NCBI GenBank assembly: GCA_943737045.1
Contig: CALSFV010000212.1
Location: forward strand, 915,001 to 979,000
DNA: 64,000 bases
Direction of reading: 5' to 3'
Source: Parapristionchus giblindavisi
Taxonomy: Eukaryota; Nematoda; Chromadorea; Rhabditida; Diplogasteridae
Positions 13,401 to 25,274 of the stretch are shown piece by piece. The position numbers were made by a program, and so were the translations under genes. Under the pieces are notes generated by a model. The model had not been told where the DNA came from, made no database searches, and was given only the letters and a program-made list of their open reading frames with translations. How positions within the stretch are numbered: the first letter of the stretch is position 1; every line of letters begins with the position of its first letter.

Positions 13401-16400
13401 TTTCTCTTCACTATTACCGAAATGCGAAGAGTTGGAGAGGTAGAGGGAGAGAGGCAGAGGTAGAGGGAGAGGGAGAGGGAGAGGCAGAGGGAGAGAGGAA
13501 GAGGGAGAGAGAGGCAGAGATAGAGGTAGAGGGAGAGTTACAGTCATATAGAATACGCGGGCGCTGAAATTAGCTGTTTTTGCCAAGCGTCGAGTGAGAT
13601 GATTGATTGAAGGGTGCCACTACAGTAGCGCTTTACGACACTTTAACTTGGCAGAATGCCAAGAAAAACTTGGCTCGATGCCAAGTTTTGAGTTGTTTCG
13701 TGTGTATGTGTGTGCTATAATGGGAGTGTTTGTTGAAGTCTCCCGAAGACGACGATCGCCATCCCATTCTCAATACACACAATGAACTGTCTACATCTCT
13801 CCCTCTCCCTCTCCTTTTCTCCCTCTCCTTCTCTCCCTCTCCCTCTCCCTCTGTAGTCCCTGCCCTCTGGAAACTGAATGGTCTGAGGATCGGTTGGAGG
13901 AGAAGGAGAAAGAAGAAAAGAAAGAGCAAATAGTGCATGTGCTTCTGGTAGAAGAAAAAAGAAAGAATGGAAGGGACTGAACACTGACAATGAGAGGGGA
14001 CAGAGAAGAGGGAAATAGTGTGTGATATGGAGAGAGTACAGACAAATTCGAATATGAATGAACAATCAATGAATCATGACGATCAAAGATCTGAATTTGG
14101 TTTTTATATAATCTCTCAATTATTCTTTGATATGAAATGATGATTGGTGTCTCTGTCGAAGTTTGACCCAACTTGCTCGAATTAGTATACAACACTTTTC
14201 CCCCGATAACCTACAATATTTAGTGTGCATAGATCAGTTGATTTTGTTCGATCCTTTCAGAAAGTTTCTAATAAGATCTCAAAATTATTCCTTGATATGA
14301 CATAACGATTGGTTAATCCGATATGACAGAGAGTATTGCTAACAATAATTGTGACAACTGAGATTTGTGGTTTGACATATTCAATTCACTTTTGTCAGAA
14401 GCGTTTCAAGACCTGTCAGGCGAATTTCATAATAATAATTTATTATAATCGAGTTACTATTGCATTTTCTAGGAAGTTACTCACCGACATACATATTATA
14501 AAAAGATATTTCCTACTATAAAAAAGCGGCGATGAAACTTATTCCAACGCGAAAATTTTAGTCCAATTAAATTCTATTCTCATTCATTAATATTATTCTC
14601 ATTCTATTCTCATTCATTAATATTATTCTCAAAGCTTATTGTTAGTTCAACTTGTTCTTAAGACTTAGTGACTTAAGATGCCCTTAACACACTATTTCTC
14701 TGTATTAATTCTCCGTTGAACTTTGTTGTTGAAATCTCCTTGATCAGATCTACATATTCTGTTGTTGTGTTGTCATCTCTTCCTACCTTTCCCTTTCCTC
14801 TCGCCCATCCTTTATCCCCCGGTGGCAACCAGCACCTACCAGACACGGAATATCATTTCACTTTCTACAGTTATCCAACAATCCCCCCTGTTCGCTGCGC
14901 TCTCTCATTCCGCCACACTCTCTCGTCCTTCGCGCTCTCTCACTATCCCACACTCTCTCGCCGCTCTCTAACCACCTTCACACTCTCTCGCCTACTGTAT
15001 CTATTCCAAATCTTTGTTGTTCGTTTGTGCCCATGGGCGATAAGAACGATGATGAGGGGAGATTAAAGGAAGGGACTTAGAGGGACTTAGGGACTTAATC
15101 TTAATGCTTAAGAGCAACTTAGCGACTTAAGATGTCCTTAACCTTAACTGAATTTTCAGAGTCAAATGATCGTAGTCTTTCGGGAAGACAAAACATACGA
15201 GGAGGAGATCAAGACTTGGCAGTTTTGGCATACGAAACAACACTCCGCCAAGCAGAGGATACTCGAAGTCGACCCTAAGAACTCATCAGGTACTTACTTG
15301 GACTTAAGTTTTTTTAAGGCACCGTACTTATGATAAGGTCGGCGACATTTGCTCTTTAAGCCCTTAATGCTCGAAAGCCTAAATATATCTTGCTATTTGT
15401 GCTATACTTTGCATGTTTTGTTTGTTCTCCGATCTGTCTCTCCCATTGTCTTCCAGACACACCTTTTCGGTTCTCTCTCTCTCTCCCTCAACCTCTCTCT
15501 CTCTTTTTCTCTGTCACTCTCTCACTTTGACATATTCTCTCTTCTGACAAATGATTCATCATTTCATCATATTGTTTTATAATTCACTTCTCCCTCCCAA
15601 CCCCTGAGGCAATTCGAAAACGAGAAATGAGCGCAACGTTGACTAATAGAATTTACGACGGTTTTGTGGCTACCATGAGTCAGCGCAGTACTGTACCGCT
15701 CAAATTAGTGCCGGCTTTCGAACGGAATGATTGGATTACGGTAATCGATTGATCGATTCATTGCAGGCTTTGTCGGTACAATCAACGAGATCGGCCACAA
15801 TGGAGTTGAGTTCTATTGGAATCCATCCGAGCAGACCTCGGTCAAGGTATGGATTGATTACTTTTTCCGGACATTTATTGATTTTTATATAAATCTATTA
15901 TCGATTTGTAGATCAGCGTCGCCGTGCAATGTTTGTCAACCGATTTCTCGAATCAAAAAGGAGTCAAAGGCCTACCGCTGCACGTTCAGGTACATACAAA
16001 AATTTCGCGCCTTTTTTCTAATTCAAAAATATAATGTGCAGGTCGATACGTACGATGGAGATGGTGATAAGGTCCCCTTCCATCGAGGATACTGTCAAAT
16101 CAAGGTTTTCTGCGATAAGGTGAGTCATTGAGTACTGTAGAATGGTGTGCGTGGTGCGACGTTTGGTAAACGTCTCTCCCAAATCTCATCCGATCACTGT
16201 AGGGCGCTGAGCGTAAGCTTCGTGATGAGGACAAACGAGCGCAGAAGCGAAAAGCCACAGGTACCAGAGTGTGTCCAGAGATCAGTGTCCGAACTGTTGT
16301 CCTCGTCCTCTCTGGTACTTAGTCGTACTTAGTCCGTACTTAGCCTTAAGTACATAGTCCTTAGTCCTTAGTCCTTAACCTCCTAAGTCCCTAAGCCCAT

Positions 16401-18311
16401 GTCCAAAGTCTCCGTCTACGTCCACACACAGCTTTGTCCTAGAGACAATTAACCGCTGGCGCAATTACTTGAAGCTATTCTTATTTTCATATATGTGGCA
16501 ATAAAACACACTCAATCACACACTGGTGGAAGGCCTTTGTTGTTCTTTGTCAGTGACAATATCAATCAATCAATAACTATATCATTTGACAATTGTCATA
16601 TTCGTCTGTCACTCAGTCGTTCGTGTGTCTTGCAGGGCGCTAACAGAAAGATGCTGCACGAGACTCGACGAGACGAGAAGCGAAGGCTACAGGGCGGCAA
16701 CTTTGCTTGTAGGTTTACCGTAGTCCACCGACTACCGTAATACATGTAATGCTTCCGTAACCCACTAACACTTTAATAAAACACTTGTCCCTGTCTTTTC
16801 TGTCAATTCACTGCTTGTGCGCTACGCTATGTATCTGCAAATATTATTTGACATTTCAAGCTATCCAAAAGACATGTTCCATCTCATACGTAATCATCGC
16901 TCTGGCCATACTCTCTCACCGGTTAGAGCACAGGGAGTTTCGAACTACCTTGGTCTCTGAAAAAAAGAAATGGAACATGTCTACAATTTGACTGAAATTG
17001 GACGTCAATTTCAAAGAATCGCTTAGAAACATTTATGTTATTTAAATATTTATTTATGTTAAATAAGTAAATGAATAAACATATGTTTTGCTTGTCAGCT
17101 TTGTGTGTGCTTTTCTATCATTTAGTGATAGTTCAGATTGACCTCCTCATTAGGTGTAGTTGTAGGTCGGAAGAAGACTGATGGAGAGTATCATGAACCA
17201 TGTGAGAAGAGCGAATTCTATCATATGCGAGAACTCGATAAGCCTGCCGCTGTCTTTGTCGCTGAGGAATTCGATCATAGGTTAGTTTTTGGTCTTACCT
17301 CTAGTATTGGCTTCTCTCGCAGATAAAGAAAACGAGAGAGTGTTGTCAGAGCGGATAGTAAAATTGGCTTGGGGTGTGCCTTTAAGGACACCCAAAAACT
17401 GTTCTCAAAATCTCGTGTAGCCATCTGGAATCCATACTAGCTATTCATTGTAACAAAAAATGAATAAATTTCCTACTTCTTTGGTTAATTCTTATAATTT
17501 TTTTCAGATTTTCCGAAATGGGCTACGAACTGGACTCCTTGGAACCCTCACCAAAACGACCGCGTCCTTCCGAAAGAGGTACAAACATGACATATATACT
17601 CACTCTAGTTTTTATTTTTTTCTTCTAGAATCACGCACTTTTGTCCTATAGGTTAGTAATGGATACCAAAACATTTGCCCCAAAACCAAACCCAATACCA
17701 CCCAAATATCGTGCACAGTAGCCGCTTCCAGGCGGTCTCTCCGATCCCTCCATCAATCATCCTCAACATGTTGCAGTGATGCTGTACGTACGTAAGCCTA
17801 CTGAGGGCATCTTCGCTCCTCTCCATGTCGTCCCTCCCACCCTCGTCGGTCTGGCTCAGGCCTTGTGTCGCAAATATGGCGTCGACGGAGACAAGGTACG
17901 GTAGAATGATCTTTGATCTTTGTAGTTTGATCCCTTACAGAATCCTTGAATAATACTGCGGGTAAGTTGTTGTTGTCCATAGTGATTGGTATCATGTGTA
18001 GTGGATGGAGTTAAAGTTGTTGGAGCAAAGATCAAAGATCAAAGATCAAACTTCAACTTTTCAGGTGACGGCCATCTACAAGCGATGTCTGAAGGGTGTG
18101 ACGGTGAAAATGGATGACGATATGTTAAGGCTATACTCCAATGAAGGTACGGTAGATCAAAGATTAATTTCGAAAGATCAAAGATCAATCTATTCTATCA
18201 TTTTCAGACCTGTTCTCAGTGGAGATCGAACAGGCAGAAGATGGAACGTTAGCAATTTTCCTGACGGAGGAACGAGAGCCCGTACAATATCAACAACATA
18301 CTAGTCAATAG
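10410..18311 (+). CDS. GRHL: Grainyhead-like transcription factor
   Basis: Exons: 10410-10595, 11129-11272, 11558-11928, 12465-12555, 12628-12699, 15160-15289, 15767-15846, 15912-15989, 16042-16119, 16203-16260 (or 16636-16708), 17154-17280, 17508-17578, 17732-17895, 18065-18146, 18208-18311; about 611 aa. The N-terminal third is Gly/Ser/Gln-rich, as expected for an activation region. From exon 4 the p53-like/CP2 DNA-binding domain is clear: [67 protein letters not shown]. The C-terminal ubiquitin-like dimerisation region follows (VMLYVRKP to the TAG). Family members control epithelial barrier genes. The start is uncertain: ATG at 10410 is in frame, but TTTCAG at 10415-10420 could instead be an acceptor for an upstream exon. 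Confidence 0.93.
12846..13540. repeat. CTCCCT tracts and a GAGGGA tract in grainyhead intron 5
   Basis: CT-rich at 12846-12905 and 13000-13150, GA-rich at 13434-13540, with a further CT tract at 13797-13853. All lie within the 2.5-kb intron between exons ending at 12699 and starting at 15160. Confidence 0.85.
16203..16260 (+). other. Alternative exon 10a of the grainyhead gene
   Basis: 58 bases, acceptor CACTGTAG, donor GTACCA, encoding [19 protein letters not shown] plus one base. It matches the conserved basic segment at the end of the grainyhead DNA-binding domain. It is the paralogue of exon 10b; both enter in phase 0 and leave in phase 1. Confidence 0.8.
16636..16708 (+). other. Alternative exon 10b of the grainyhead gene
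   Basis: 73 bases, acceptor TGTCTTGCAG, donor GTAGGT, encoding a peptide that begins [19 protein letters not shown] and ends GGNFA, plus one base. It resembles exon 10a residue by residue at the start (GA-RK, then a basic helix). Both lengths are 1 modulo 3, so exactly one of the two must be spliced in to keep the frame. Confidence 0.75.
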
Positions 18312-18602
18312 ATTGCGTTCAACCAAATATTATTATTATTATTACTATAATTATAATTATTATTATGTATAGTTCGTCCAATTTTGCCCTTCCCGCCGTT
18401 ACACAGTGTCCATACATATGCAGTATTGCTCGCCCCGATCCCCGCACTCGCCGCACCAAACCAGACCAAACACCACACCACCCACCGTACATACCTCAAC
18501 ATTTTCCAAACAGTCGCTAGGCAATTTAGACACATTACACGATGAGGTAGATGCATTACTTATAGAGAGATATCAAATATTACATATATATTTAATAGAA
18601 TT

Positions 18603-18608
18603 AATAAA
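18603..18608 (+). promoter_or_regulatory. Candidate poly(A) signal of the grainyhead gene
   Basis: AATAAA about 290 bases after the stop codon, in an AT-rich 3' flank. It is the first canonical hexamer downstream on this strand. Confidence 0.4.
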
Positions 18609-20746
18609 CCCTTGTACACTCCTTATCCTAGTTCACTCCGAATAGCATTCGTCCAATCAATAATCAGTCCCGGTTTGTTTAGCCCCGCCCTCCCGAATCA
18701 ATCAATAATATGTCTGTACGTCAGACACGAATCAATCAATAATTCCTGCAGTTTTAACATTTCATGCGGTATCCCCTCATTCACACACTCACCATTCCCT
18801 CACACTAATCAACAATAATAATCTGCCCATGTTTTTCGTTCCGATAGTTTCCTCCGTTTACAATTGTGTCCGGTACGTGACGGGCTTTGTTTTTTTCCTA
18901 CAGTAGTCGACCGCCCTGATCGATAACTCTTTCTGTATATTATTGATTTTCCTCTGCGTCTTTGCCCCGTCTCTGTCTTCTCTACCCGCCTCAACCAACC
19001 ATAAACCATGCTGAATCTTGTCGTATCCTGCATACACTCTCTTCCCGTACACACTCAATACCCCGCTGCGAAATTATTTTTAATCATATTATTATTATTA
19101 TTATTGATTTACCACATTCGGTTTATCGATTGATTCCATAATCATACATCTCTCTCTCTGTCTCTTTCAAACGAAACACACTCAGTCCGACAAATTGCCT
19201 TTTATTGACCGTCCCAAAATATCGATTTTCCCTGTTCCCCAATATGTTATATATCCTCTCCTTGATCTTGATCTTCACAATTTTGGGCATTTTTATGTTG
19301 TACCTTTTTTCTTTCATCATAAATTAGATTATCTGAAGATAAGAAGAAGAAATATTGAATTTTACGATGACTTTTTGTTCACACACACACTTTTTACACC
19401 ACATTGTACCATATATTGTACCATCATGTTTAATCATCATTAATATTTTAATATTGTCTTGGATCAATCAATAAAAGAGAGCGCCAAGAGCGCCAATTCA
19501 CTAATATCTGTCATGTATTCATCACACTTTCTTGATCGTCAATCTGAACGATACTGTGGAAAAAGTGTGGAATAAAACTAATAAATATACTCCAAGAACG
19601 ATCGATAAAGATAAAGATAATGGATGGGTTATGAGGTCCCATGTGAACTATCGTTTGCTATGCACCTGCAAAAAGGGGAAGAATTGGAAAAGTATTTACC
19701 CCTAAGTTTTATCTGTGGTCGGTGAAACATAAATTCCAATGGTCAGTTGTGATTTGTTTGCGGTTCTTTCTAGTACGGTGTTTCTAGTAATTAGAAAGAC
19801 AGAGAGGGAAAGATTAAAACTGGGTTATGTTGGAAATTTTTTAAAGTAAAATCTGGAAAACGCATAAATTATCCTTATGTCTCTCATACAATCGAGAATG
19901 TCGAGTATTCATCTTTCAAATAGATATTATAGTATAAACATTATTTCTTCGACACATGACGTGGACCATTCTTTATTGTGCCTATTCCATAACTTTTTGT
20001 TGCTTCTCTCCAATAGAATGAATGAATCATTCATTCTAATTACTCTATCCCACTCTTCACTTTCAGACTTATTCTTATAGTCTCATTCATCTTCTCAATC
20101 AAAAGAAGAGATGGAGAGGTGGAGGTAGAGGGAGAGGAAGAGAGAGAGGTAGAAGAAGAGGGAGAGGGAGAAGAAGAGGGATAGGGGGAGAGGTAGAGCA
20201 AGAAGTCGGAGTAGGAAAAAGAAAAGAATAGGAATAATAGGGTAGAATTGAAAGAAGCCTATACAGTATACGATGAGAGACATTGTGATCGAGGAGAGTG
20301 CAGAGTGGTTAGAGACAGATGAGAGATCATGAGAAAGTGAGAGAGTAATCGACGAGAGAGTATGGAGAAGTGAGAGAGTACAGACGCACACATTGAGACC
20401 TCCATGATTCGCAAGAGCAATGATGCATTGCGTATGTGTGTGTGCATTCGAAAAAAGTGAGATTGTGAGAAATGACAAATGTCGCAATTCAAATTTCACC
20501 ACATGGTGAGGGGACTGGGTACTGTAATGTGCTCACATAAACACACCAATACACTTTGATTTATCATCAGTATAAAAATCTTGGTCAGATCCTAAATTAC
20601 AATAGAAAAGGCTATAAACAATAATGTACAAGAACAACTACAGTAATCTGCCTACAGTATTCGATACACTATCGAGTAGAGTATCCCACAGTACTCGATG
20701 ATCAATACAGTACTTAGTAATATACAATGTACCAAGTACAGTAAGC
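18609..20746. other. Intergenic region between grainyhead and NME6 genes
   Basis: AT-rich with ATCAATCAAT runs, an (ATT)n patch near 19090 and a GA-rich tract at 20106-20200. No exon with convincing splice sites and conserved sequence was seen on either strand. Confidence 0.5.
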
Positions 20747-23700
20747 CTACAGTAATCCATCCACCTCCGTTCCTCTAATACTTTCAATGATTCTCAACTC
20801 CTCATCCGCCCTATCATCATCACTAACATGAGCGACGTTTCTCACATCAGATATAGAGTAGGAGTGACGCATACCTAGAAAAGATCGATTATTAAGGGTT
20901 CCCCTTGTCAATTTGAAACTCTCCGCTCTGGCAATGCTCTCTCGCTTTTTATACCTACGAGAGAGTGTTACAAGAGCAGAGAGTAAAATTAACTCTAGGT
21001 GTGCGTTTATAGATAAAACCAAGATAATTTAATAAGTGTCCTAAGTATAAAACTTGAAATATGTCGTATCGTAAAAGCTACATGCCCAGTTACTTCCAAA
21101 CACTTCACTCGGGTTACACTCTCTCACAGGAAAAACAGTGAGAGCATACATTTTCATACCCTCACAGTGTGAGGATTGACCCACTATATAAAGATCCTTT
21201 TTAAGTGAAAGATTACAATTTAAGCGAAAAATAACGATTTTTCTAAATCGACCCACTATATAAAAATATTTTGGTGAGGGCGCCGAAAATGTATGAGTGA
21301 GAGAGTGTGACCAAAAGTTGAGAGTTCGAAAAACCATCGATTATTGAATTAATAATCAATCAATAATATCCACAGTACGGTTAAAAAATCAAAGATCAAA
21401 GATCACCTACCATCAGCAGTCGTTGAGTCGATCATGGCACGCGGCGGCCATATCTTTCCACCGCCCACGAGACGCCGCGCCTGTCCCACATCCGAGGCGA
21501 GAACGAGCGCTATCGAATCGCCACTGCAACAGCTCTACATATCGCCAGGTTACCGTAACCTCAACTTAGCAGTCGCAACTCAAGATCCCATAACCTCTAA
21601 CCTGTATATACTAGGGTATTTTTAAAAACCGACTACCATAACCAAAATACAATCAATAATAATCAATAACTCGAAAAATCAATCAAAACATTTTTTAAAA
21701 AAGATCAATCAATAACTTCAGACTGACCTAGTCATATGTCGCACGAGACGTCCATAGAAGAACTTGCCTGAGAAATATCGATTTCAAGTCAGTTATCGAT
21801 CGCGAGCCTACCGTAATCCACTCACCATGGTGTGTTTCGTAGAAGCGCGCGGCGGTATCCGCGGTGAGACGGATGCGACGCGCCGACGCTATCGGCAACG
21901 CGGCCGCGCGCACACGCTCCAGTACTGCCTATGAGATCAGGAAGTATATGACAAAGATCAAAGATAAGAAGGCTCAATCACATCATATTGAACATATCCC
22001 TTCCACCTTTATCAATTTCTTCCTACTCAAATTCACCTGCTTTAGCGACTGTGTGTATTCGCTGAATTTATATTCTCACGAGGAGTTTTTGCCTCTCGAT
22101 TCAATCGATAATCTTCACTGATTCACCCTCAACTTATTCCCATCCTCTATCTCTTTCATCCATCACAATATATCTGTATCGCCCATTCACATAATCAATT
22201 ATCAATCTTCCCCCGAGTATTATCTTTTCACTCTTCAGAACAAAATATAATTAAATCCCATATAATTTCCTCTTCAACTGATCCTTTTCCTCGATTACTG
22301 TACCAATGTACAATGCAATACTATTTATCTTATCAGCATTGAGTGCAGAAGAGTAAGTCAGGGGCAAGGAGAAATTGCTCGCAATTTCTTATTCTCCCGT
22401 CTCTGATGTGAGAGATTTTCTCCGTTCAAGAAAACAGTCGAAATCGAAATTGGTGAATGAAAAGTATGAAACCCACGAATGTACCAATGTATAACGATCG
22501 TATTCCATTCGGATACATATATCTCGTTCATGCACAAACACACGCAAGCGTTCCTCACACTGTTACACCATTCCCTTTACTCAATAGGATATCCATTCGT
22601 TGATCGACTCAAGTGTTGTTTGAATGTCCCCCCCCCCCCCAAGGGATGGATTACCGTAATCTCTCCTTCTCCCTTTTACCGTAATCTCTACCTCTACCCC
22701 ATGATCTACCAATCCTCCACCCATCTCCATTGGTCATGTGCACGCAACATTATGTTGTCCTTTATTCAAAGTGCACGCATCGTAGAAATGTCCTAAGGGG
22801 GAGGTGTATCCTAGAGGTTGAGGTAGAGATCTTCGAGTCCTAGAGGTAGAGAATAGCCCCCTCGAGGGGCAATGAAGTGAGGGATTTGGGTCATGGTATT
22901 GTATGTGCCTCTCTCTCTATCCCAAATGAAAGAGAATGGTTGAATTGAAGAGTGAAAGTATTTTCGATAGAGACATCCCTCCCTCTAGGCTCTCTCTCCC
23001 TCTCCCTCTACCTTTAGACTCTCTCCCTCTCCCTTTAGGCTCTCTCTCCCTCTACCTTTAGGCTCTCTCCTCTCCCTCTCTACCCCTTCATCTTCTCCCA
23101 CAAAGTGGGTCAGTGTGCGCTCCAATAGAGATAGATATATCCGTGTTCTTCAATTCTTCTCCCATGCGAAATCCGGGACCGTACAATTACCCGATGCACC
23201 CCCAGGGACCGAGATCAGGGGACCGACGACAAAAAACTCCAAGATCGAAACACGGGTTCCTCGGTAGTTCGTCGAGCGCCCCGATACGGCACCCCATGTT
23301 GTTCTCGCATATAAAACAAAGTGAAAGTTATCTCGTCGGTACAAAAAGGATGGGTAGGAGGAGGGTGGTAGACTTGTTTTAAGGGGGAGGCTGGACCATA
23401 GAATGATCTATCGTGGATAGAGAGTGAATGAGTGAAAGGAAAAGAAACAGATATCGGAGAGAGAGGAACACTATTACATAACTCAATACCCATCTTTTTA
23501 ATTTTTGATGAACAGAGGCAACGCGGTCGTGTAGAATTAGGAAAAGGCGTCTGGATTACTGTAGTCATTTCATTATCTAGGGGGGAGCACTAAATCCGAG
23601 GGCATGACAGAAGCGCAACGTCTAAAGCGCAACTGCCACTTTTCGACAAAAGCGCAACCATGAAAATCGCAAACGACAAAAGCGCAACGGGGCATATCTC

Positions 23701-24790
23701 GGTCGGGGATGACCGTACGGACCTCTGGATGGGTTTATCCGAACCCACTCGGTTCACGCTATATATGGTACAAGTTGATCTTTGATCTCTGAGAGCGAAA
23801 CGACAAAAGAGCAACGGGGCATACCTCGGTCGGGAATGACCGTTTTAAAACTCTGTCTCCGTTTTTTTGGGCGTTTCATCAATAAACAGATTCGAAATTT
23901 AGAAATCATGCTCCACCCAAATATGGTAATGTAAGGTAGACCTGTCGCAAATGGCAGAATGGGACGAAATATAATTGATCACTTGTTCGCTCTTGCCAAC
24001 CATATATCGTTCTGAATTACTTGAGAGGTAAATATTTTCGACTGTACCATCTTGTTAATGGAAAACTTGTTGCATTTTTGTTTTTTTAGATCAGTTGATA
24101 AAATGATTACTTAGACCGAGTGGGTTCGGATAAACCCATCCAGAGGTCCGTACGGTCATCCCCGACCGAGATATGCCCCGTTGCGCTTTTGTCGTTTCGC
24201 TGTCAGAGATCAAAGATCAACTTGCACCATAAAAGCGTGAACCAAGTGGGTTCGGATAAACCCATCTAGAGGTCCGTACGGTCATCCCCGACAGAGATAT
24301 TCCCCGTTGCGCTTTTGTCGTTTCGCTGTCAGAGATCAAAGATCAACTTGTACCATAATAGTGTAGACCGAGTGGGTTCGGGTAAACCCATATAGAGGTC
24401 TACACGGTCATCCCCAACCGAGATATGCCCCGTTGCGCTTTTGTCGTTTGCGCTCAAGGAAGCGCTGTTGCGCATTTGACGTTGCGCTTCTATCATGCCC
24501 CCCCCCCCCCCTAAATCTACCTGGCGGCCATTGGTCTCAATCCGATCAAGACCGAAATCTATGGAAGTCACACGTCCGACGCTAACGACAACGATAGCAG
24601 AACATCGGACATCCTAGTAAGTATCTACCCTTCTCAACTCAATTAACATCCTGTCTTCCAGGGGATCGACTTTCCGACGTGGTTACGGTAGATTAGATTG
24701 AAATAGGATTACTGTAATCAAAATCGGCAGTACCTCTAACAATGGCGTGTGCGCAACGACCTCCGGCTTGAGCAACAACAAACGTCGCAT
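20747..24790 (-). CDS. NME6: Nucleoside diphosphate kinase, NME6 type
   Basis: Five exons on the minus strand: 24790-24734, 21928-21826, 21767-21728, 21523-21411, 20874-20747; 146 aa. It starts MRRLLLLKPEVVAH, the beta-1/Lys motif of NDP kinases. Then RFYETHHGKFFYGRLVRHMT, the 'FY-EH-G-FFY-LV-FM-SG' signature most like human NME6, and RNVAH with the catalytic-position His at about residue 120. The kinase transfers gamma-phosphate between NTPs through this His. Two departures are visible: KPD is KPE, and the usual NxxHGSD is NVAHVSD. The Thr that helps bind phosphate in active enzymes appears replaced in VGGGKIW. Weak or regulatory activity is therefore possible. Intron 1 is 2.8 kb and contains a foldback; the first exon is short but fits the family start. 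Confidence 0.85.
20925..21010. repeat. Dispersed GCTCTCTCGC hairpin repeat
   Basis: GCAATGCTCTCTCGC faces GCGAGAGAGTGTT-type sequence a few bases later, making a hairpin. Related copies are seen near 8735-8790 and in part at 17320-17345. It is probably a small repeat family of unknown mechanism. Confidence 0.4.
21145..21295. mobile_element. MITE family A, copy 2 (8-bp TSD)
   Basis: Begins CATACATTTTC, ends GAAAATGTATG, flanked by perfect AGTGAGAG at 21137-21144 and 21296-21303. 151 bp, internal deletions relative to copy 1. It sits between NME6 exons 4 and 5. Confidence 0.87.
22978..23085. repeat. CTCCCT tract with TTTAGGCT spacers
   Basis: (CTCCCT)n blocks separated by CTTTAGGCTCT or CTCTAGGCTCT, the opposite-strand analogue of the array at 4844-5054. 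Confidence 0.8.
23170..24692 (+). CDS. Possible exons of an unrecognised + strand gene
   Basis: A Pro/Arg/Lys-rich open segment (MRNPGPYNYPMHPQGPRSGD and onward) runs from about 23164 to a possible donor GTACAA at 23339. A second open segment with TEIYGSHTSDANDND reaches a GTAAGT donor at 24615. It is followed by a TCTTCCAG acceptor and a short exon reading GIDFPTWLR then TAG at 24663-24692. They lie on the strand opposite NME6, inside its first intron. The two blocks are separated by a foldback element. No family is recognised, and joining the blocks is inference. Confidence 0.2.
23576..24513. mobile_element. Foldback element with 120-bp internal repeats
   Basis: Left end: GGGCATGACAGAAGCGCAACG near 23600. 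Right end: the inverse, CGTTGCGCTTCTATCATGCCC near 24480-24500, next to a C14 run. The right arm carries three tandem copies (about 24112-24237, 24238-24359, 24360-24460). Each contains GAGTGGGTTCGG, CGGTCATCCCC, GATATGCCCCGTTGCGC and, in the first two, GATCAAAGATCAACTTG. The left arm holds the inverted counterpart. No protein is encoded. Confidence 0.75.
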
Positions 24791-25274
24791 TGTCTAATTT
24801 TTGATCTATCACTATCGTTCTTGGATCTGTCATTTCAGGTAGACTACAAGGTACAAACTTGACCTGATCAAGCACACTACAAACTACAAAACACAACTTC
24901 AAATGATTTATTCCAGTGTATAAGAATGATGGGATCAGACACTGATCGCATTTGGTCGGAATCAAAAATCGATAACCGGGGGTACAAATACAAATATTAT
25001 AGAACACGACAATTACACTATACATATAAGGGTCTACCGTATCACATTTAATAAAAATGATAAGAAAAGAAAAAGTGACAGGATGAATCGAAAAGACTGA
25101 AACACAGTATTGATTGATTTTACAAAAAATAGAGTACAAATTATTAATTGCCTTTCAGAAATAAAAGTTTAGAAAAAAACTGCCTCGAAAAACCACACTT
25201 ATGAACAATGAAAACTGAGAGGAGAATATACAGTGGCCCAATCCTAGCGTACTCTGGGAGATACCGTAATCCCA
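24791..25274. other. Short gap between NME6 start and HERC4 stop
   Basis: No gene. It must contain the NME6 promoter and the HERC4 3' end. A minus-strand ATTAAA (TTTAAT on + near 25047) is a possible HERC4 poly(A) signal. Confidence 0.4.

Noticed and set aside
24329..24571. A minus-strand frame with a GGGGG run as an extra NME6 exon
   Set aside because: NME6 reads through without it, and the frame crosses the poly-C end of the foldback.
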